This document shows positions 6,545 through 16,392 of a stretch of 64,000 nt of DNA, in pieces. Position 1 is the first letter of the stretch; each line of letters opens with the position of its first letter. The translations under genes were made by a program, and so were the position numbers. Source of the DNA: an uncultured Bacilli bacterium (GTDB taxonomy: Bacteria; Bacillota_I; Bacilli_A; RF39; UBA660); NCBI GenBank assembly GCA_934086145.1, contig CAKOHV010000003.1, positions 1 through 64,000 of the forward strand, written 5' to 3'. The notes under the pieces were generated by a model. The model worked only from the letters and a program-made list of their open reading frames with translations. It made no database searches and was not told the DNA's origin.

Positions 6545-8650
6545 ATGATGAAAATTTTTACAAATAAAGTTTTTAAAAATTATTTTACAATGATGGTGGC
6601 TCTGACATTTCTAGAACTTATTTTTCGTTTAGTAATGAAGTTGCCAATTTTAGATTGGGCTTGCTTAAGAATCTTTTTAGAAGTTAATATAATTTCTTTA
6701 GTACTTAGTACAATCTTTTCCTTTTGTGGAAGAATATTAGGTGATGTTTTATCTTTTATTGCTACGTTGGCTTTTACAATTTATGCAATTGCCCAGGCTG
6801 GCTTTGAAAATTATTTAGGAGTATATGTTTCTTTTGGAACATCATCTCAATTAGGAGCAGTAACAGATTATTTTAAAGATTATTTAGACAGTTTTGATGC
6901 CAAGTTTTGGTTAATGTTAATTCCAGTTGTCTTAATGGGCGTCTTTTATATATTATTTGAACGTCGCTTTTATATTATTGAAAGAAATGAAATAATTGAT
7001 TTTTCTGACAAGTTTGATTCATTAGAAAGAAAAGAACAAAATACTAAAGAAAGGTTTAAATTTCATAAGAAAATAGCAAAAAATTCAAAAATTAATGCTA
7101 TGGTAATGGCTGTTATATTAGGAATTTTATTTTATTTAACTTTGACGGTATCCTTTATGCAAAATAATATTCAACTTAAAAGTACAAAATCATTACTATT
7201 GAATCCTGATATGCCAAATATTGCCGTTGGTCAATTTGGGATTACTAGTTATGGTCTTCTAGATATTAAATCAACACTTGCACCTAGTAATTCAACAACT
7301 GAAGCATCTTATGATACTTATAAGAAAGCAGAGCAAGTTAAGAGTGATTATACAAGATATATAGATGATACAGCTTGGGAAAGTTTGATTAAAGATGAAA
7401 CTAATAGTAATTATAAAACTTTAAGTAATTATTTTATTAGTCAAAAAATAACTGATAAAAATGATTATACGGGAATGTTTAAAGATAAAAACTTAATTGT
7501 TATTATGATGGAATCAACATCTACAATAGCTATAAATCAAAAATATTTTCCTAATTTGTATAAGCTTTATAATGAAGGATGGGCATGGACAAATGCCTAT
7601 AGTCCACGTAATTCATGTTCAACAGGAAATAATGAAATGAGTGGAATGACAAGTCTTTATACAATTAATAATACTTGTACAGCTAATATTTATAAAAATA
7701 ATAAATATCCAGAATCTTTATTTAACTTATTTAAGAATGCTGATTATACAACATCTAGTTATCATAATTATACTGAAAAATATTATGCAAGAAAAACAAT
7801 TCATCCAAATATGGGAAGTGACCATTACTATGGAGTTACAGAATTAGGTATTCCATATAGTAATGCTTATAAAGAATGGCCAAGTGATGTTGAATTAATG
7901 GATAAATTTTTAAATATCACAGAAGATCAAGATAAGTTTATGGCTTGGATTACAACGGTAAGTTCGCATCAACCATATACGCAAGATAGTGAACTTGGTA
8001 ATTTATATTTAGATATGTTTGAAGATACTGATTATGATATGTCGTTAAAGAGATATTTGTCTAAATTAAAAGTTTTGGATAATGCCTTGGGTGAGTTAAT
8101 TGATGGCTTAAAAGAACAAGGTAAATTAGATGATACGGTAATTGTTTTGTATGGAGACCATTATCCTTATGGTCTTACTGATAGTACAATTAATCAATAT
8201 ATGGATTATGATGTGTCAGAAAATAATGAGGTTGACAGAACTCCTTTTATTATTTATAATTCTGGTTTGACAGCGACAAAATATGATGAATATACAACTT
8301 ATATGAATATTGCTCCAACTTTGGCTAATTTATTTGGCTTGGATTATGATCCAAGGTTATATGCTGGAAGTGATTTATTAAGTAAAGATTATGTTAGTCG
8401 TGCTTATTTTGCAAATGGTTCATGGCAAGATGAAAAGGCTTATTATAATGCAACAACTGGTAAAATAAGTTTGAAGGATGAAAATGATGGTTATACAGCC
8501 GAAGAAATACAAGAAATTAATAAACAAATTAATGAGAAAATTCATATGTCTAATTTAGCAATAAAAACGAATTATTTTGAATATCTTGATAGTAAGATTC
8601 ATCCAGAAAAAGAGTTGGAAACAACTGAAAAAAGTAAAAAAAGCAGTTAA
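6545..8650 (+). CDS. LTA-synthase-like membrane sulfatase-family protein
   Basis: A 701-residue polytopic membrane protein with an extracellular alkaline-phosphatase/sulfatase domain, as in lipoteichoic acid synthases that polymerise glycerol phosphate from phosphatidylglycerol. Hydrophobic segments occupy roughly the first 240 residues. The enzymatic domain then shows IMMESTS (metal ligand Glu near 323), SCSTGNNEMSG with the likely nucleophile Thr near 360, and GDHYPYG (metal ligands near 538-539). Two ATGs are adjacent (6545, 6548); the second is better spaced from AAGGAG (6535-6540). It could instead be a phosphoethanolamine or glycerophosphotransferase; the sequence alone does not settle the substrate. 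Confidence 0.85.
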   Translation: MMKIFTNKVFKNYFTMMVALTFLELIFRLVMKLPILDWACLRIFLEVNIISLVLSTIFSFCGRILGDVLSFIATLAFTIYAIAQAGFENYLGVYVSFGTSSQLGAVTDYFKDYLDSFDAKFWLMLIPVVLMGVFYILFERRFYIIERNEIIDFSDKFDSLERKEQNTKERFKFHKKIAKNSKINAMVMAVILGILFYLTLTVSFMQNNIQLKSTKSLLLNPDMPNIAVGQFGITSYGLLDIKSTLAPSNSTTEASYDTYKKAEQVKSDYTRYIDDTAWESLIKDETNSNYKTLSNYFISQKITDKNDYTGMFKDKNLIVIMMESTSTIAINQKYFPNLYKLYNEGWAWTNAYSPRNSCSTGNNEMSGMTSLYTINNTCTANIYKNNKYPESLFNLFKNADYTTSSYHNYTEKYYARKTIHPNMGSDHYYGVTELGIPYSNAYKEWPSDVELMDKFLNITEDQDKFMAWITTVSSHQPYTQDSELGNLYLDMFEDTDYDMSLKRYLSKLKVLDNALGELIDGLKEQGKLDDTVIVLYGDHYPYGLTDSTINQYMDYDVSENNEVDRTPFIIYNSGLTATKYDEYTTYMNIAPTLANLFGLDYDPRLYAGSDLLSKDYVSRAYFANGSWQDEKAYYNATTGKISLKDENDGYTAEEIQEINKQINEKIHMSNLAIKTNYFEYLDSKIHPEKELETTEKSKKSS

Positions 8651-8671
8651 ATAAAAGAGAGGACTTGAAAG

Positions 8672-10690
8672 ATGAAGAATCTTGTTATTGTTGAGTCACC
8701 AAGTAAAAGTAAGACAATTGAAAAATATTTAGGTGACGATTATAAAGTAGTAGCTAGTATGGGCCATATTAGAGATTTAGCAACGAGTGGTAAATATGGC
8801 TTAGGAGTTGATATCGAAAATGATTTTGCTCCTTCTTATGTACCGATGAAAGGGAAGAAAAAAGTAATTTCTGAATTAAAAAAATTAAGTAAAGATGCTC
8901 AAAATGTTTATTTAGCAACCGACCCCGATCGTGAGGGAGAAGCTATTAGTTGGCATTTAAAGGATTCTTTAAATTTGAAAAATCATTATCAACGTGTAAC
9001 TTTTAATGAAATAACGAAGGATGTTATCTTAAAAGCTTTTCAAGAACCACGTGATATTGATAATGATTTAGTTAAGAGTCAAGAAACTCGTCGTATTCTT
9101 GATCGAATTATAGGCTTCCGCTTATCTAAGTTGATGCAATCAAAAACAGGTGGTAAAAGCGCTGGCCGTGTCCAAAGTGTGGCCTTAAAATTAATTGTTG
9201 ACCGTGAACGAGAAATAGAAAAATTTATTCCAGAGGAATATTGGACAATAACAGCTAAATTTGCTTCCTTTGATGCTTTATTAGAAAAATATAAAGAAGA
9301 TAAAATCGAATTAAAAAATGAAACGGAAGCCCAGGATGTTATCCAAAAATTAGGACCGGATTTTAAAATTGTTGATGTAACAAGTAAAGAAAAGGCTAAA
9401 AGTGGTGTTATGCCATTTAAAACAAGTACTTTACAGCAGGTCGCTTCTAATAGAATTTCTTTTTCTAGTAGTAAGACAATGCGTGTTGCCCAAAAGCTAT
9501 ATGAAGGAATAGATTTAGCTAATGAAACGGTTGGTCTTATTACCTATATGCGTACTGATAGTGAACGTTTAAGTCCTCAATTTGTTGGTGAAACTTTTAA
9601 GTTTATCGAAGAAACATATGGTAAAAAATATGTGGGAGCAGTCAAAAAGCAAAAGAAAAATGAAAATATGCAAGATGCCCATGAAGGTATAAGAGTTACC
9701 AGTCCTTATCGTACACCTGATAGTATAAAAAAATACTTAACACCTGATGAATATAAATTATATAGCTTGATTTATGCGAGAAGTATTGCTAGTTTAATGA
9801 GTAATGCTAAAGTAAAAGCAACTTCTGTTACTTTAGAAAATAATGATTATTATTTTAAAACAACGGGTAGTGTATTAGTCTTTGATGGTTACTTAAAAGT
9901 GTATAAGGACTATGAACAAAATGAAGATGTTATTTTACCAGAACTAAATGTTGCCATGATTTTACAAGCTTTAGAAGTTTTAAAGGAACAACATTTTACT
10001 AAGCCAAGTCCTCGTTATACAGAAAGTTCTTTAATTAAAGAATTAGAAAAATTAGGTATAGGTCGACCTAGTACCTATGCAACGATTATGGAAACAATTA
10101 AAGCACGTGACTATGTGAAGATAGAAGATAAAAAATTTGTGCCAACTAAAGTAGGTATTGAAACAACAGATAAATTACAAGAATTCTTTAGTGATATTGT
10201 TAATGTTAAATATACGGCTAATATGGAACAGGAACTTGATGAAATTGCGGAAGCTAAAATTGATAATGTCAAAGTCCTACGTGATTTCTTTGATAAGTTT
10301 GAGCCTGAAGTTGAAGACGCTTTTAAAAATATGGAAAAGAAAGCGGCTGAAGAAACAGGCGAAAAATGTCCTAATTGTGGAAGCCCATTAGTTATTAGAA
10401 ATGGTCGCTATGGTGAATTTGTGGCTTGTTCTAATTATCCTGAGTGCAAATATATTAAAAAAGAAGAAGTTAAGGAAGTTGTTATTTGTGATTGTCCTAA
10501 CTGTGAAGGAAAAATTATTGAACGTAAAAGTAAAAGAGGTAAATTATTTTATGGATGCAATAATTATCCAAAATGTAAAACAGCTTATTGGGATAAACCA
10601 ACAACCAAGAAATGTCCTAATTGCGGAGAAATTTTGTTAGATAAAAATGGCAAAATCCATTGCAGTTCTTGTGACTATGCTGAAGAGTAG
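8672..10690 (+). CDS. topA: DNA topoisomerase I
   Basis: Type IA enzyme that relaxes negative supercoils. The 672 residues start with the Toprim motif VIVESPSKSKTIEKYLG. They include the DPDREGEAISWHL acidic site and the active-site Tyr292 in LITYMRTDSERL. The C-terminus carries three zinc-ribbon repeats: CPNCGSP with CSNYPECK, CPNCEGK with CNNYPKC, and CPNCGEI with CSSCDY. It has GAGGACTTGAAAG before the ATG, 22 bp after the sulfatase-like gene, and ends in a strong terminator. Confidence 0.97.
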   Translation: MKNLVIVESPSKSKTIEKYLGDDYKVVASMGHIRDLATSGKYGLGVDIENDFAPSYVPMKGKKKVISELKKLSKDAQNVYLATDPDREGEAISWHLKDSLNLKNHYQRVTFNEITKDVILKAFQEPRDIDNDLVKSQETRRILDRIIGFRLSKLMQSKTGGKSAGRVQSVALKLIVDREREIEKFIPEEYWTITAKFASFDALLEKYKEDKIELKNETEAQDVIQKLGPDFKIVDVTSKEKAKSGVMPFKTSTLQQVASNRISFSSSKTMRVAQKLYEGIDLANETVGLITYMRTDSERLSPQFVGETFKFIEETYGKKYVGAVKKQKKNENMQDAHEGIRVTSPYRTPDSIKKYLTPDEYKLYSLIYARSIASLMSNAKVKATSVTLENNDYYFKTTGSVLVFDGYLKVYKDYEQNEDVILPELNVAMILQALEVLKEQHFTKPSPRYTESSLIKELEKLGIGRPSTYATIMETIKARDYVKIEDKKFVPTKVGIETTDKLQEFFSDIVNVKYTANMEQELDEIAEAKIDNVKVLRDFFDKFEPEVEDAFKNMEKKAAEETGEKCPNCGSPLVIRNGRYGEFVACSNYPECKYIKKEEVKEVVICDCPNCEGKIIERKSKRGKLFYGCNNYPKCKTAYWDKPTTKKCPNCGEILLDKNGKIHCSSCDYAEE

Positions 10691-10730
10691 AAAAAGAGTA
10701 AGCGTTATTAATTTTTCTAAAAGATATTAA

Positions 10731-10768
10731 AAAACTAGAAGTGAAACTTTCTTTCATTCTAGTTTTTT
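10731..10768 (+). terminator. Intrinsic terminator after topA
   Basis: AAAACTAGAA (10731-10740) pairs with TTCTAGTTTT (10757-10766), with further TGAAA/TTTCA pairing inside and a T run after it. It closes the rbgA-topA operon. Confidence 0.88.
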
Positions 10769-10864
10769 TAGGCAGAAGTTTACCTGTCAAATAAATAAGT
10801 TTTTTTGAATAAAATGATATTCTTTTGTTTATTTAATGATTTATGATAATGTTTATCTTTTTTA

Positions 10865-10893
10865 TTGACTATGTTTAAAGAGAAAATTATAAT
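10865..10893 (+). promoter_or_regulatory. SigA promoter for the DUF1003 gene
   Basis: TTGACT (10865-10870), a 17-bp spacer, and perfect TATAAT (10888-10893), 27 bp before the ATG. Confidence 0.8.
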
Positions 10894-10919
10894 TTCTTTA
10901 GTAGAGGATGAGATGAAAG

Positions 10920-11441
10920 ATGAATGAAAAGAATGCAAATAAAAAAGAGATTGTAAAGAGATTATTGAAACAAGAAATAGATGCCGAGACTGAAGATGAA
11001 CTTTTAGAAATGCTAATTGATAAACCAATTGCAATTGATGTTGATAAAGAAGAAAATGAAAATTTAACACTAGGTGATAAAATAGCTGATAAAGTAGCCG
11101 AAGTTGCTGGTTCATGGCCTTTTATTATTTGTTTTTCCTTATTTTTATTAGGTTGGGTAATCTTTAATGGAGTACTTTTGATGGATAAAGCAATTGATCC
11201 ATATCCTTTTATTCTTCTTAACTTGGTTTTATCATGTATAGCGGCTTTACAAGCCCCAATTATTATGATGAGTCAAAATAGACAAGCTAAAAAAGATAGT
11301 TTACGTAATCAAAATGACTACCAAGTTGATTTAAAAAGTGAGTTAATATTAGAAGATTTACATGATGATATAAAAAAGCTTATTAATAATCAAGAAAAAC
11401 TCATAAAGTATATTGAAGAGAAAGAGAACATCAAGAAATGA
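10920..11441 (+). CDS. DUF1003 membrane protein
   Basis: The 173-residue protein has the DUF1003 core: GDKIADKVAEVAGSWPFIICF, a second hydrophobic segment FILLNLVLSCIAALQAPIIMMSQNR, then QAKKDSLRNQNDYQVDLKSE. Two membrane helices (about 63-82 and 96-115) are flanked by an acidic N-terminal domain and a C-terminal helix. The function of the family is unknown. It has its own strong promoter and terminator, so it is monocistronic. The ATG at 10912 is out of frame with the protein; 10920 is used. Confidence 0.85.
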   Translation: MNEKNANKKEIVKRLLKQEIDAETEDELLEMLIDKPIAIDVDKEENENLTLGDKIADKVAEVAGSWPFIICFSLFLLGWVIFNGVLLMDKAIDPYPFILLNLVLSCIAALQAPIIMMSQNRQAKKDSLRNQNDYQVDLKSELILEDLHDDIKKLINNQEKLIKYIEEKENIKK

Positions 11442-11450
11442 TGTTTTTTT
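11427..11450 (+). terminator. Intrinsic terminator overlapping the DUF1003 stop
   Basis: AACATCA (11427-11433) pairs with TGATGTT (11439-11445), followed by T's. The 3' arm contains the TGA stop codon. Confidence 0.8.
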
Positions 11451-11474
11451 AAAGTAGTTAAATAAGATAGTTTA

Positions 11475-11483
11475 TGTTATAAT
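11475..11483 (+). promoter_or_regulatory. Extended -10 promoter for lepA
   Basis: TGTTATAAT lies 19 bp before the lepA ATG, with no recognisable -35. It follows the same TGn-TATAAT pattern as several other promoters in the window. Confidence 0.6.
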
Positions 11484-11501
11484 TTTTCTTAGGTGGATTT
11501 T

Positions 11502-13298
11502 ATGAAACAAGAAAATATAAGAAATTTTTCAATTATAGCACATATTGATCATGGAAAAAGTACTTTAGCTGATCGTATTTTAGAAATAACAGGTGGAGTC
11601 GATAAACATGAGATGAAAGATCAAATGCTTGATAGTATGGATTTAGAAAGAGAAAGAGGTATTACAATAAAGTTAAATGCCGTTTCTTTGAAGTATCACT
11701 ACAAAAATGATGATTATTTTTTACATCTTATTGATACACCGGGTCATGTCGATTTTAGTTATGAAGTTTCACGTAGCTTGGCGGCTTGTGAGGGAGCTAT
11801 TTTGGTTGTTGATGCAGCGCAAGGAATTGAAGCACAAACTTTAGCTAATTTATATTTAGCAATGAATGATGATTTGGTTATTATTCCTGTTATAAATAAA
11901 ATAGATTTACCTAATGCAGATGTTCCAAAGGTCTTGAAAGAATTACATGATGTTTTAGGTTTTAAAGAAGAAGAAGTTTTATTGTGTAGCGGAAAGACTG
12001 GACAAGGTGTTGAAGATTTAATTAAGGCCGTTATTGACCGAATTCCGGCTCCGCAAATTAATAATGAAGCTCCAACTAGAGCATTGATTTTTGATAGTCA
12101 TTTTGATCCTTATCGTGGGATTGTCGCTTTGGTAAGAGTTTTTGATGGGAAAATAACAACGAAGAGTAAAATAAAGATGTTAGCAACTGGTGACAGTTAT
12201 GAAGTTGTTGAATTAGGTATCAATCATCCCAAAGAAGAACTTAGAGATAAATTGGTTTCTGGAGAAGTTGGCTTTGTGTGTGGCTCGATAAAAGATATTC
12301 AAAGTGTGCGAGTTGGTGATACTATTACAACTTTGGAAAATGAAAGTACGACTCCTTTACCTGGTTATCAACCAATGAAACCAATGGTTTATTCCGGGAT
12401 ATTTCCTATTGAACCAAATAAATTTCCAGCTTTGCGTGAAGCTTTGGAAAAACTAAAATTAAATGATGCAGCTTTGACCTTTGAACCGGAAACGTCAGAG
12501 GCCTTAGGTTTTGGCTTTAGGACAGGCTTTTTAGGTTTATTACATATGGATATTATTATGACCAGATTAAAAAGAGAATTTGATTTGGATGTAATTGCGA
12601 CAAGTCCTTCAGTAATTTACGAAGTTACGATGACTAATGATGAAGTTTTAATGATTGATAGTCCTTCATTGATGCCTGATCGTGGGAGTATTAGAGAAAT
12701 AAAAGAACCATATATAAGAACTAATATTATTGTACCAAGTGAGTATATAGGACCAATTATGGAGCTATGTCAAGGTAAAAGGGGCGATTATATTAGTATG
12801 GAATATATTGATCCTACCAGAGTTAATATTCATTATGAAATACCACTTGCGGAAATTGTGTATGATTTCTTTGATAAGTTAAAAAGTATGACGAAAGGAT
12901 ATGCATCTTTTGATTATGAGATATGTGGCTATAAAAAGTCAGATTTGGTCAAGATGGATATTTTAATAAATGGTGATATTGTTGATGCTTTAAGTGTGAT
13001 TGTTCATAAGGATTTTGCTTATGCTAGAGGTAAAAAAATTGTCGAAAATCTAAAAGAATTAATTCCTAAGCAATTATTTATTGTACCACTTCAAGCTAGT
13101 ATTGGTAGTAAAGTAATTGCTCGTGAAACAATTAGTGCTTTACGAAAGAATGTTTTAGCTAAGTGTTATGGTGGCGATATTTCCCGTAAGAAAAAATTAC
13201 TAGAAAAGCAAAAAGAAGGTAAAAAAAGAATGAAAATGGTTGGACGAGTAGAAGTACCACAAGAAGCCTTTTTAGCTGCTTTAAAGGAAGATAAATAG
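11502..13298 (+). CDS. lepA: Elongation factor 4 (LepA)
   Basis: Ribosome-associated translational GTPase that acts on stalled ribosomes and in 30S biogenesis. The 598 residues contain G1 AHIDHGKST, the RGITIK switch, G3 DTPGHVDF, G4 NKIDLP, and the LepA-specific C-terminal domain ending in KRMKMVGRVEVPQEAFLAAL. The start is ATG 11502 after AGGTGG; the in-frame GTG at 11493 lies inside that ribosome binding site. In Bacillus lepA directly precedes hemW and hrcA; here the same genes follow in the same order but at distances of 11 kb and 20 kb. Confidence 0.97.
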   Translation: MKQENIRNFSIIAHIDHGKSTLADRILEITGGVDKHEMKDQMLDSMDLERERGITIKLNAVSLKYHYKNDDYFLHLIDTPGHVDFSYEVSRSLAACEGAILVVDAAQGIEAQTLANLYLAMNDDLVIIPVINKIDLPNADVPKVLKELHDVLGFKEEEVLLCSGKTGQGVEDLIKAVIDRIPAPQINNEAPTRALIFDSHFDPYRGIVALVRVFDGKITTKSKIKMLATGDSYEVVELGINHPKEELRDKLVSGEVGFVCGSIKDIQSVRVGDTITTLENESTTPLPGYQPMKPMVYSGIFPIEPNKFPALREALEKLKLNDAALTFEPETSEALGFGFRTGFLGLLHMDIIMTRLKREFDLDVIATSPSVIYEVTMTNDEVLMIDSPSLMPDRGSIREIKEPYIRTNIIVPSEYIGPIMELCQGKRGDYISMEYIDPTRVNIHYEIPLAEIVYDFFDKLKSMTKGYASFDYEICGYKKSDLVKMDILINGDIVDALSVIVHKDFAYARGKKIVENLKELIPKQLFIVPLQASIGSKVIARETISALRKNVLAKCYGGDISRKKKLLEKQKEGKKRMKMVGRVEVPQEAFLAALKEDK

Positions 13299-13368
13299 GA
13301 ATATTTGTCTTTTTTTCTTGGCATTTTAGTTTTTTAATAGTAAAATAAAATTTATTGAGGGTGATTGT

Positions 13369-13989
13369 ATGTTAAATATGACTTTAAATAAAAAAGAAGA
13401 GCCATATTTTATTACGGATGTAGATTTTTTACCGGATGATGTTTGTGTTAAGTATGCTGATGGTCATGTGGAAAATATGGGTTTTTGTAATGATAATATT
13501 AAGGAATTTTATCGAAGAAGGTTATTAGAACAAGTTCAGAAGTATGTGGAACCATACATCAAGGAAGTTGGAAGAGTAGCTTTTCGTGCTTACATTCAAA
13601 AATATGGCTTAATAATTGCCGAATTAGTTGAAATATATGCTTTATATAATGTAGATATTCATATTGTTATGAAACTTATTTTAGGAGTCTTTTTAACTTT
13701 CATTAATGGAATTATGGTTTTAGCTGCTGTTGGGGATCTTTTACTTATAGGAGATACGGTAGGTGAGGCTTTCGCTCTTGAATACTATGCAAATAATCAT
13801 GCGGATTTTACGTATGTTGATGAGGAAACTAATGAAACGATTAATGTTCTGCCAATCGAAGAAATTTCCAAATCTAACTTAAGTCTTGAGATAGTTAAGC
13901 AAATTCATAGTTCCGTATTAGAACTTAAAGAACAAAATGCTAAAAAAATTGGGGTTTTTTTAGTAAAAAAAGACAATATACGACGTTAA
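13369..13989 (+). CDS. Hypothetical protein with a central membrane segment
   Basis: 206 residues, with a GAGGGTGATTGT ribosome binding site. The N-terminal part is soluble (FITDVDFLPDDVCVKYADGHVE). Residues about 85-130 are hydrophobic (AELVEIYALYNVDIHIVMKLILGVFLTFINGIMVLAAVGDLLLIG), probably one or two helices. The C-terminal part is soluble and ends in basic residues. No family recognised. It lies between lepA and an HD-domain hydrolase on the same strand. Confidence 0.6.
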   Translation: MLNMTLNKKEEPYFITDVDFLPDDVCVKYADGHVENMGFCNDNIKEFYRRRLLEQVQKYVEPYIKEVGRVAFRAYIQKYGLIIAELVEIYALYNVDIHIVMKLILGVFLTFINGIMVLAAVGDLLLIGDTVGEAFALEYYANNHADFTYVDEETNETINVLPIEEISKSNLSLEIVKQIHSSVLELKEQNAKKIGVFLVKKDNIRR

Positions 13990-14051
13990 AATGCTTTTTT
14001 AGCAATGCTTTTTTTAAAGAAATGTGAGATAATACAACAGGTGGTAAAAAA

Positions 14052-14624
14052 ATGAGTAAAATAGAAAACTTTATTGTTGAATTAAGTTATATAAAAGATG
14101 AAAAAGTAAGAGATTCTTTAGAAATTATGATTAATAAAATTCCTGATTACTTTTTTACAATTGCAGCAAGTAGTACGGGAAAATATCATCCTAAGTATGC
14201 AACTGGGGATGGGGGATTACTTAGACATACAAAGGCAGCTGTTAGAATGGCTGAAGAGTTATTTGGTATATATAAATTTCCTGATCATACAAAAGATTTA
14301 ATTATAATGGCGTTAGTCTTGCATGATAGTTTAAAAAAAGGAATGGTTGAAGAAAAATATGTTCGTTTTGACCATCCGCTATTAGCAGCAGATTTTGTTC
14401 GAAATAATGCCGCAGAATTGAAAATTTCTAAGGAAGATGTTGAATTTGTCGCTGATGCTATTTCTTCACATATGGGAAGGTTTAACACGAGTGATTATAG
14501 TGATGTTATATTGCCTTTACCAAAAACGCCCGAACAAAAATTTGTTCATATGTGTGATTACTTAGCAAGTCGAAAAGTTATTAAAGTTGAATTTGATAGC
14601 GAAAATAACATTATTGATGATTAA
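14052..14624 (+). CDS. HD-domain phosphohydrolase
   Basis: The 190-residue protein has the HD metal-site series: H59 in LLRHTKAAV, H91-D92 in VLHDSLKKG, H108 in FDHP, H140 in ISSHMGRF and D169 in MCDYLASR. Such proteins cleave phosphomono- or diesters of nucleotides; the specific substrate is not evident. It is short, with no accessory domain. The start follows GGTGG. A strong terminator lies directly behind. Confidence 0.8.
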   Translation: MSKIENFIVELSYIKDEKVRDSLEIMINKIPDYFFTIAASSTGKYHPKYATGDGGLLRHTKAAVRMAEELFGIYKFPDHTKDLIIMALVLHDSLKKGMVEEKYVRFDHPLLAADFVRNNAAELKISKEDVEFVADAISSHMGRFNTSDYSDVILPLPKTPEQKFVHMCDYLASRKVIKVEFDSENNIIDD

Positions 14625-14635
14625 AAAATAAAGAT

Positions 14636-14661
14636 CCTAGGTTTTGACCTAGGTTTTTTTT
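14636..14661 (+). terminator. Intrinsic terminator after the HD hydrolase
   Basis: A perfect 7-bp stem CCTAGGT/ACCTAGG (14636-14642 with 14647-14653) with a 4-nt loop, followed by eight T. Confidence 0.92.
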
Positions 14662-14712
14662 GGTTCCATAAAATCAATCTAACATAAACTATATTAGTTA
14701 GGAGATTTATTT

Positions 14713-15423
14713 ATGATGGTATTATTAGTATTGTTAATTCCTTTTATGGGAACTTGTCTTGGGGCCTTGGCGATATATGTTGTCCATAAAAATTTGAATA
14801 AAACATTTGAAAAGATTATGTTGGGAATTGCTTCGGGAATTATGGTTGCTGCTTCAATTTGGTCTCTTTTGATACCGGCCTTAGAAACTAAATCATCAGC
14901 GATTTTTTCAGTAGTGATTGGCATTAGTTTTGGCGTTCTTTGTTTTTATTTCTTAGATTTATTGTTTTTAAATAAAAAAAATATTGATAAAACAATGTTA
15001 GCTATTACAATTCATAATGTTCCAGAAGGAATGGCAGTGGGAGTTGTTTTGGCTTCTTGTCTTTTAGGAAAGGTTTCAATTTATTCATGCTTAGCTTTGG
15101 CTTTAGGCATTGCCGTGCAGAATTTCCCAGAAGGGTTTATTGTTTCTTTTCCTTTATTAAAAAAAGGTTATTCTAAGAAAGCGTCTTTTGCTTATGGAGT
15201 AGTTTCGGCTTTTTTTGAATTGTTAGGAGCAGTTGTAACGATCCTTTTTACAAATTTTGTGGTGTTTTTGTTACCATTTTTTCTTTCTTTTGCGGCGGGA
15301 GCAATGTTTTATGTAGTTATCTTAGAGTTGTTACCCGAAGCAAGATTAGCTAATCGGGGAGAAATATTTACTTTTATGGGTGGCTTTTTATTAATGATGG
15401 TATTAGATGTTTTATTAGGTTAG
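14713..15423 (+). CDS. ZIP-family metal transporter
   Basis: A 236-residue membrane protein with the two ZIP metal-binding helices: HNVPEGMAVGVVLA (about 96-109) and NFPEGFIVSFPLLKKG, plus the Glu-containing segment VVILELLPEARL. ZIP carriers import Zn2+ or other divalent metals. The next gene encodes a CDF-type metal exporter, so the pair may balance cytosolic metal. The start is ATG 14713, eight bases after AGGAG. Confidence 0.9.
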   Translation: MMVLLVLLIPFMGTCLGALAIYVVHKNLNKTFEKIMLGIASGIMVAASIWSLLIPALETKSSAIFSVVIGISFGVLCFYFLDLLFLNKKNIDKTMLAITIHNVPEGMAVGVVLASCLLGKVSIYSCLALALGIAVQNFPEGFIVSFPLLKKGYSKKASFAYGVVSAFFELLGAVVTILFTNFVVFLLPFFLSFAAGAMFYVVILELLPEARLANRGEIFTFMGGFLLMMVLDVLLG

Positions 15424-15476
15424 TTTTAGTTTTTAGTAAATTATGTTAAAATAAGATAAGAAGAGGTTGTTTGATT

Positions 15477-16346
15477 ATGGATAGATTTGAAGCAGCAAAA
15501 AAAGCTAGTATATTAGGAATAAGTGGAAATATTTTCTTGTTTATTATAAAAATTATTGTGGGATTAATATCCAATAGTCAAGCGATGCTGGCAGATGCTT
15601 TTAATAGTGCATCGGATGTCTTTAATTCGTTGATGACTTATATTGGCAATAAAGTGGCCAGTAAAAGTGCTGATGCGGATCATAATTTAGGTCATGGTAA
15701 AGCAGAGTATATTTATTCAATGTTAATTAGTTTAACGATGATTACTGTTGCCTTAAGAATGTTAAATAGTTCTTTTTTTTCATTATTTAAAACTAATGAA
15801 TATCATTTTAGTATTTGGTTAATTATTGTTTGTTTAGTAACAATTGTAACTAAGTTAGGTTTATATATGTATACGAAAAGGATTGGACAAAAGAGTAATA
15901 ATTTATTAGTTGAAGCTAATAGTATGGATCATCGAAATGATTGTATAGTTACTTCTTTTAATATGTTATCAGTTATTTTGAATTTATATGGCTTTACTTA
16001 TGGCGATAGTATTGTGGGTATTGGTATATCTTTATGGATTATGGTAACTGGTTTAAAAATATTTAAAGAAAGTTATGATATTTTAATGGATAAAACTATT
16101 TCTTCAGAAACGAAGGATAAGGTTTTAAAAATAATTGAAAGATATGATGATATTATAAAGATTAATCATTTTAATGCAACGCCAGTAGGATATCGTTATC
16201 AAGTTACTTTTTCGATTTTTGTTGATGGAAATTTATCAACGTTTGCTAGTCATGAAATTGCTAATTGTTTAGAAAAAGAAATAGCGGAAAAAATTCCCGA
16301 AATATATTTAACGGTTATTCATGTGAATCCGGCAGTAAAAGAATAA
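15477..16346 (+). CDS. Cation diffusion facilitator (CDF) transporter
   Basis: Exports divalent cations by proton antiport. The 289 residues show ADAFNSASDVFNSLMTYIGN in TM2 with the conserved acidic residues, ADADHNLGHGKAEY, and MDHRNDCIVTSF in TM5, then a cytoplasmic ferredoxin-like C-terminal domain ending in TVIHVNP. The start is taken at ATG 15477 after AGAAGAGG; a TTG six bases upstream is in frame. Metal specificity (Zn, Mn or Fe) cannot be read from the sequence alone. Confidence 0.92.
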   Translation: MDRFEAAKKASILGISGNIFLFIIKIIVGLISNSQAMLADAFNSASDVFNSLMTYIGNKVASKSADADHNLGHGKAEYIYSMLISLTMITVALRMLNSSFFSLFKTNEYHFSIWLIIVCLVTIVTKLGLYMYTKRIGQKSNNLLVEANSMDHRNDCIVTSFNMLSVILNLYGFTYGDSIVGIGISLWIMVTGLKIFKESYDILMDKTISSETKDKVLKIIERYDDIIKINHFNATPVGYRYQVTFSIFVDGNLSTFASHEIANCLEKEIAEKIPEIYLTVIHVNPAVKE

Positions 16347-16392
16347 TACGAGAGAGGTTTTTTGTGGTACAATAAGTGACGGAGGTTTGTTT

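Noticed and set aside
10780..11115. 111-residue ORF on the - strand over the DUF1003 start
   Set aside because: Leu/His/Gln-rich composition typical of antisense; it overlaps the promoter and the start of a recognised gene.
13985..14020. Terminator after the 206-residue gene
   Set aside because: The T-rich stretch holds direct repeats of ATGCTTTTTTA rather than a stem of useful length.
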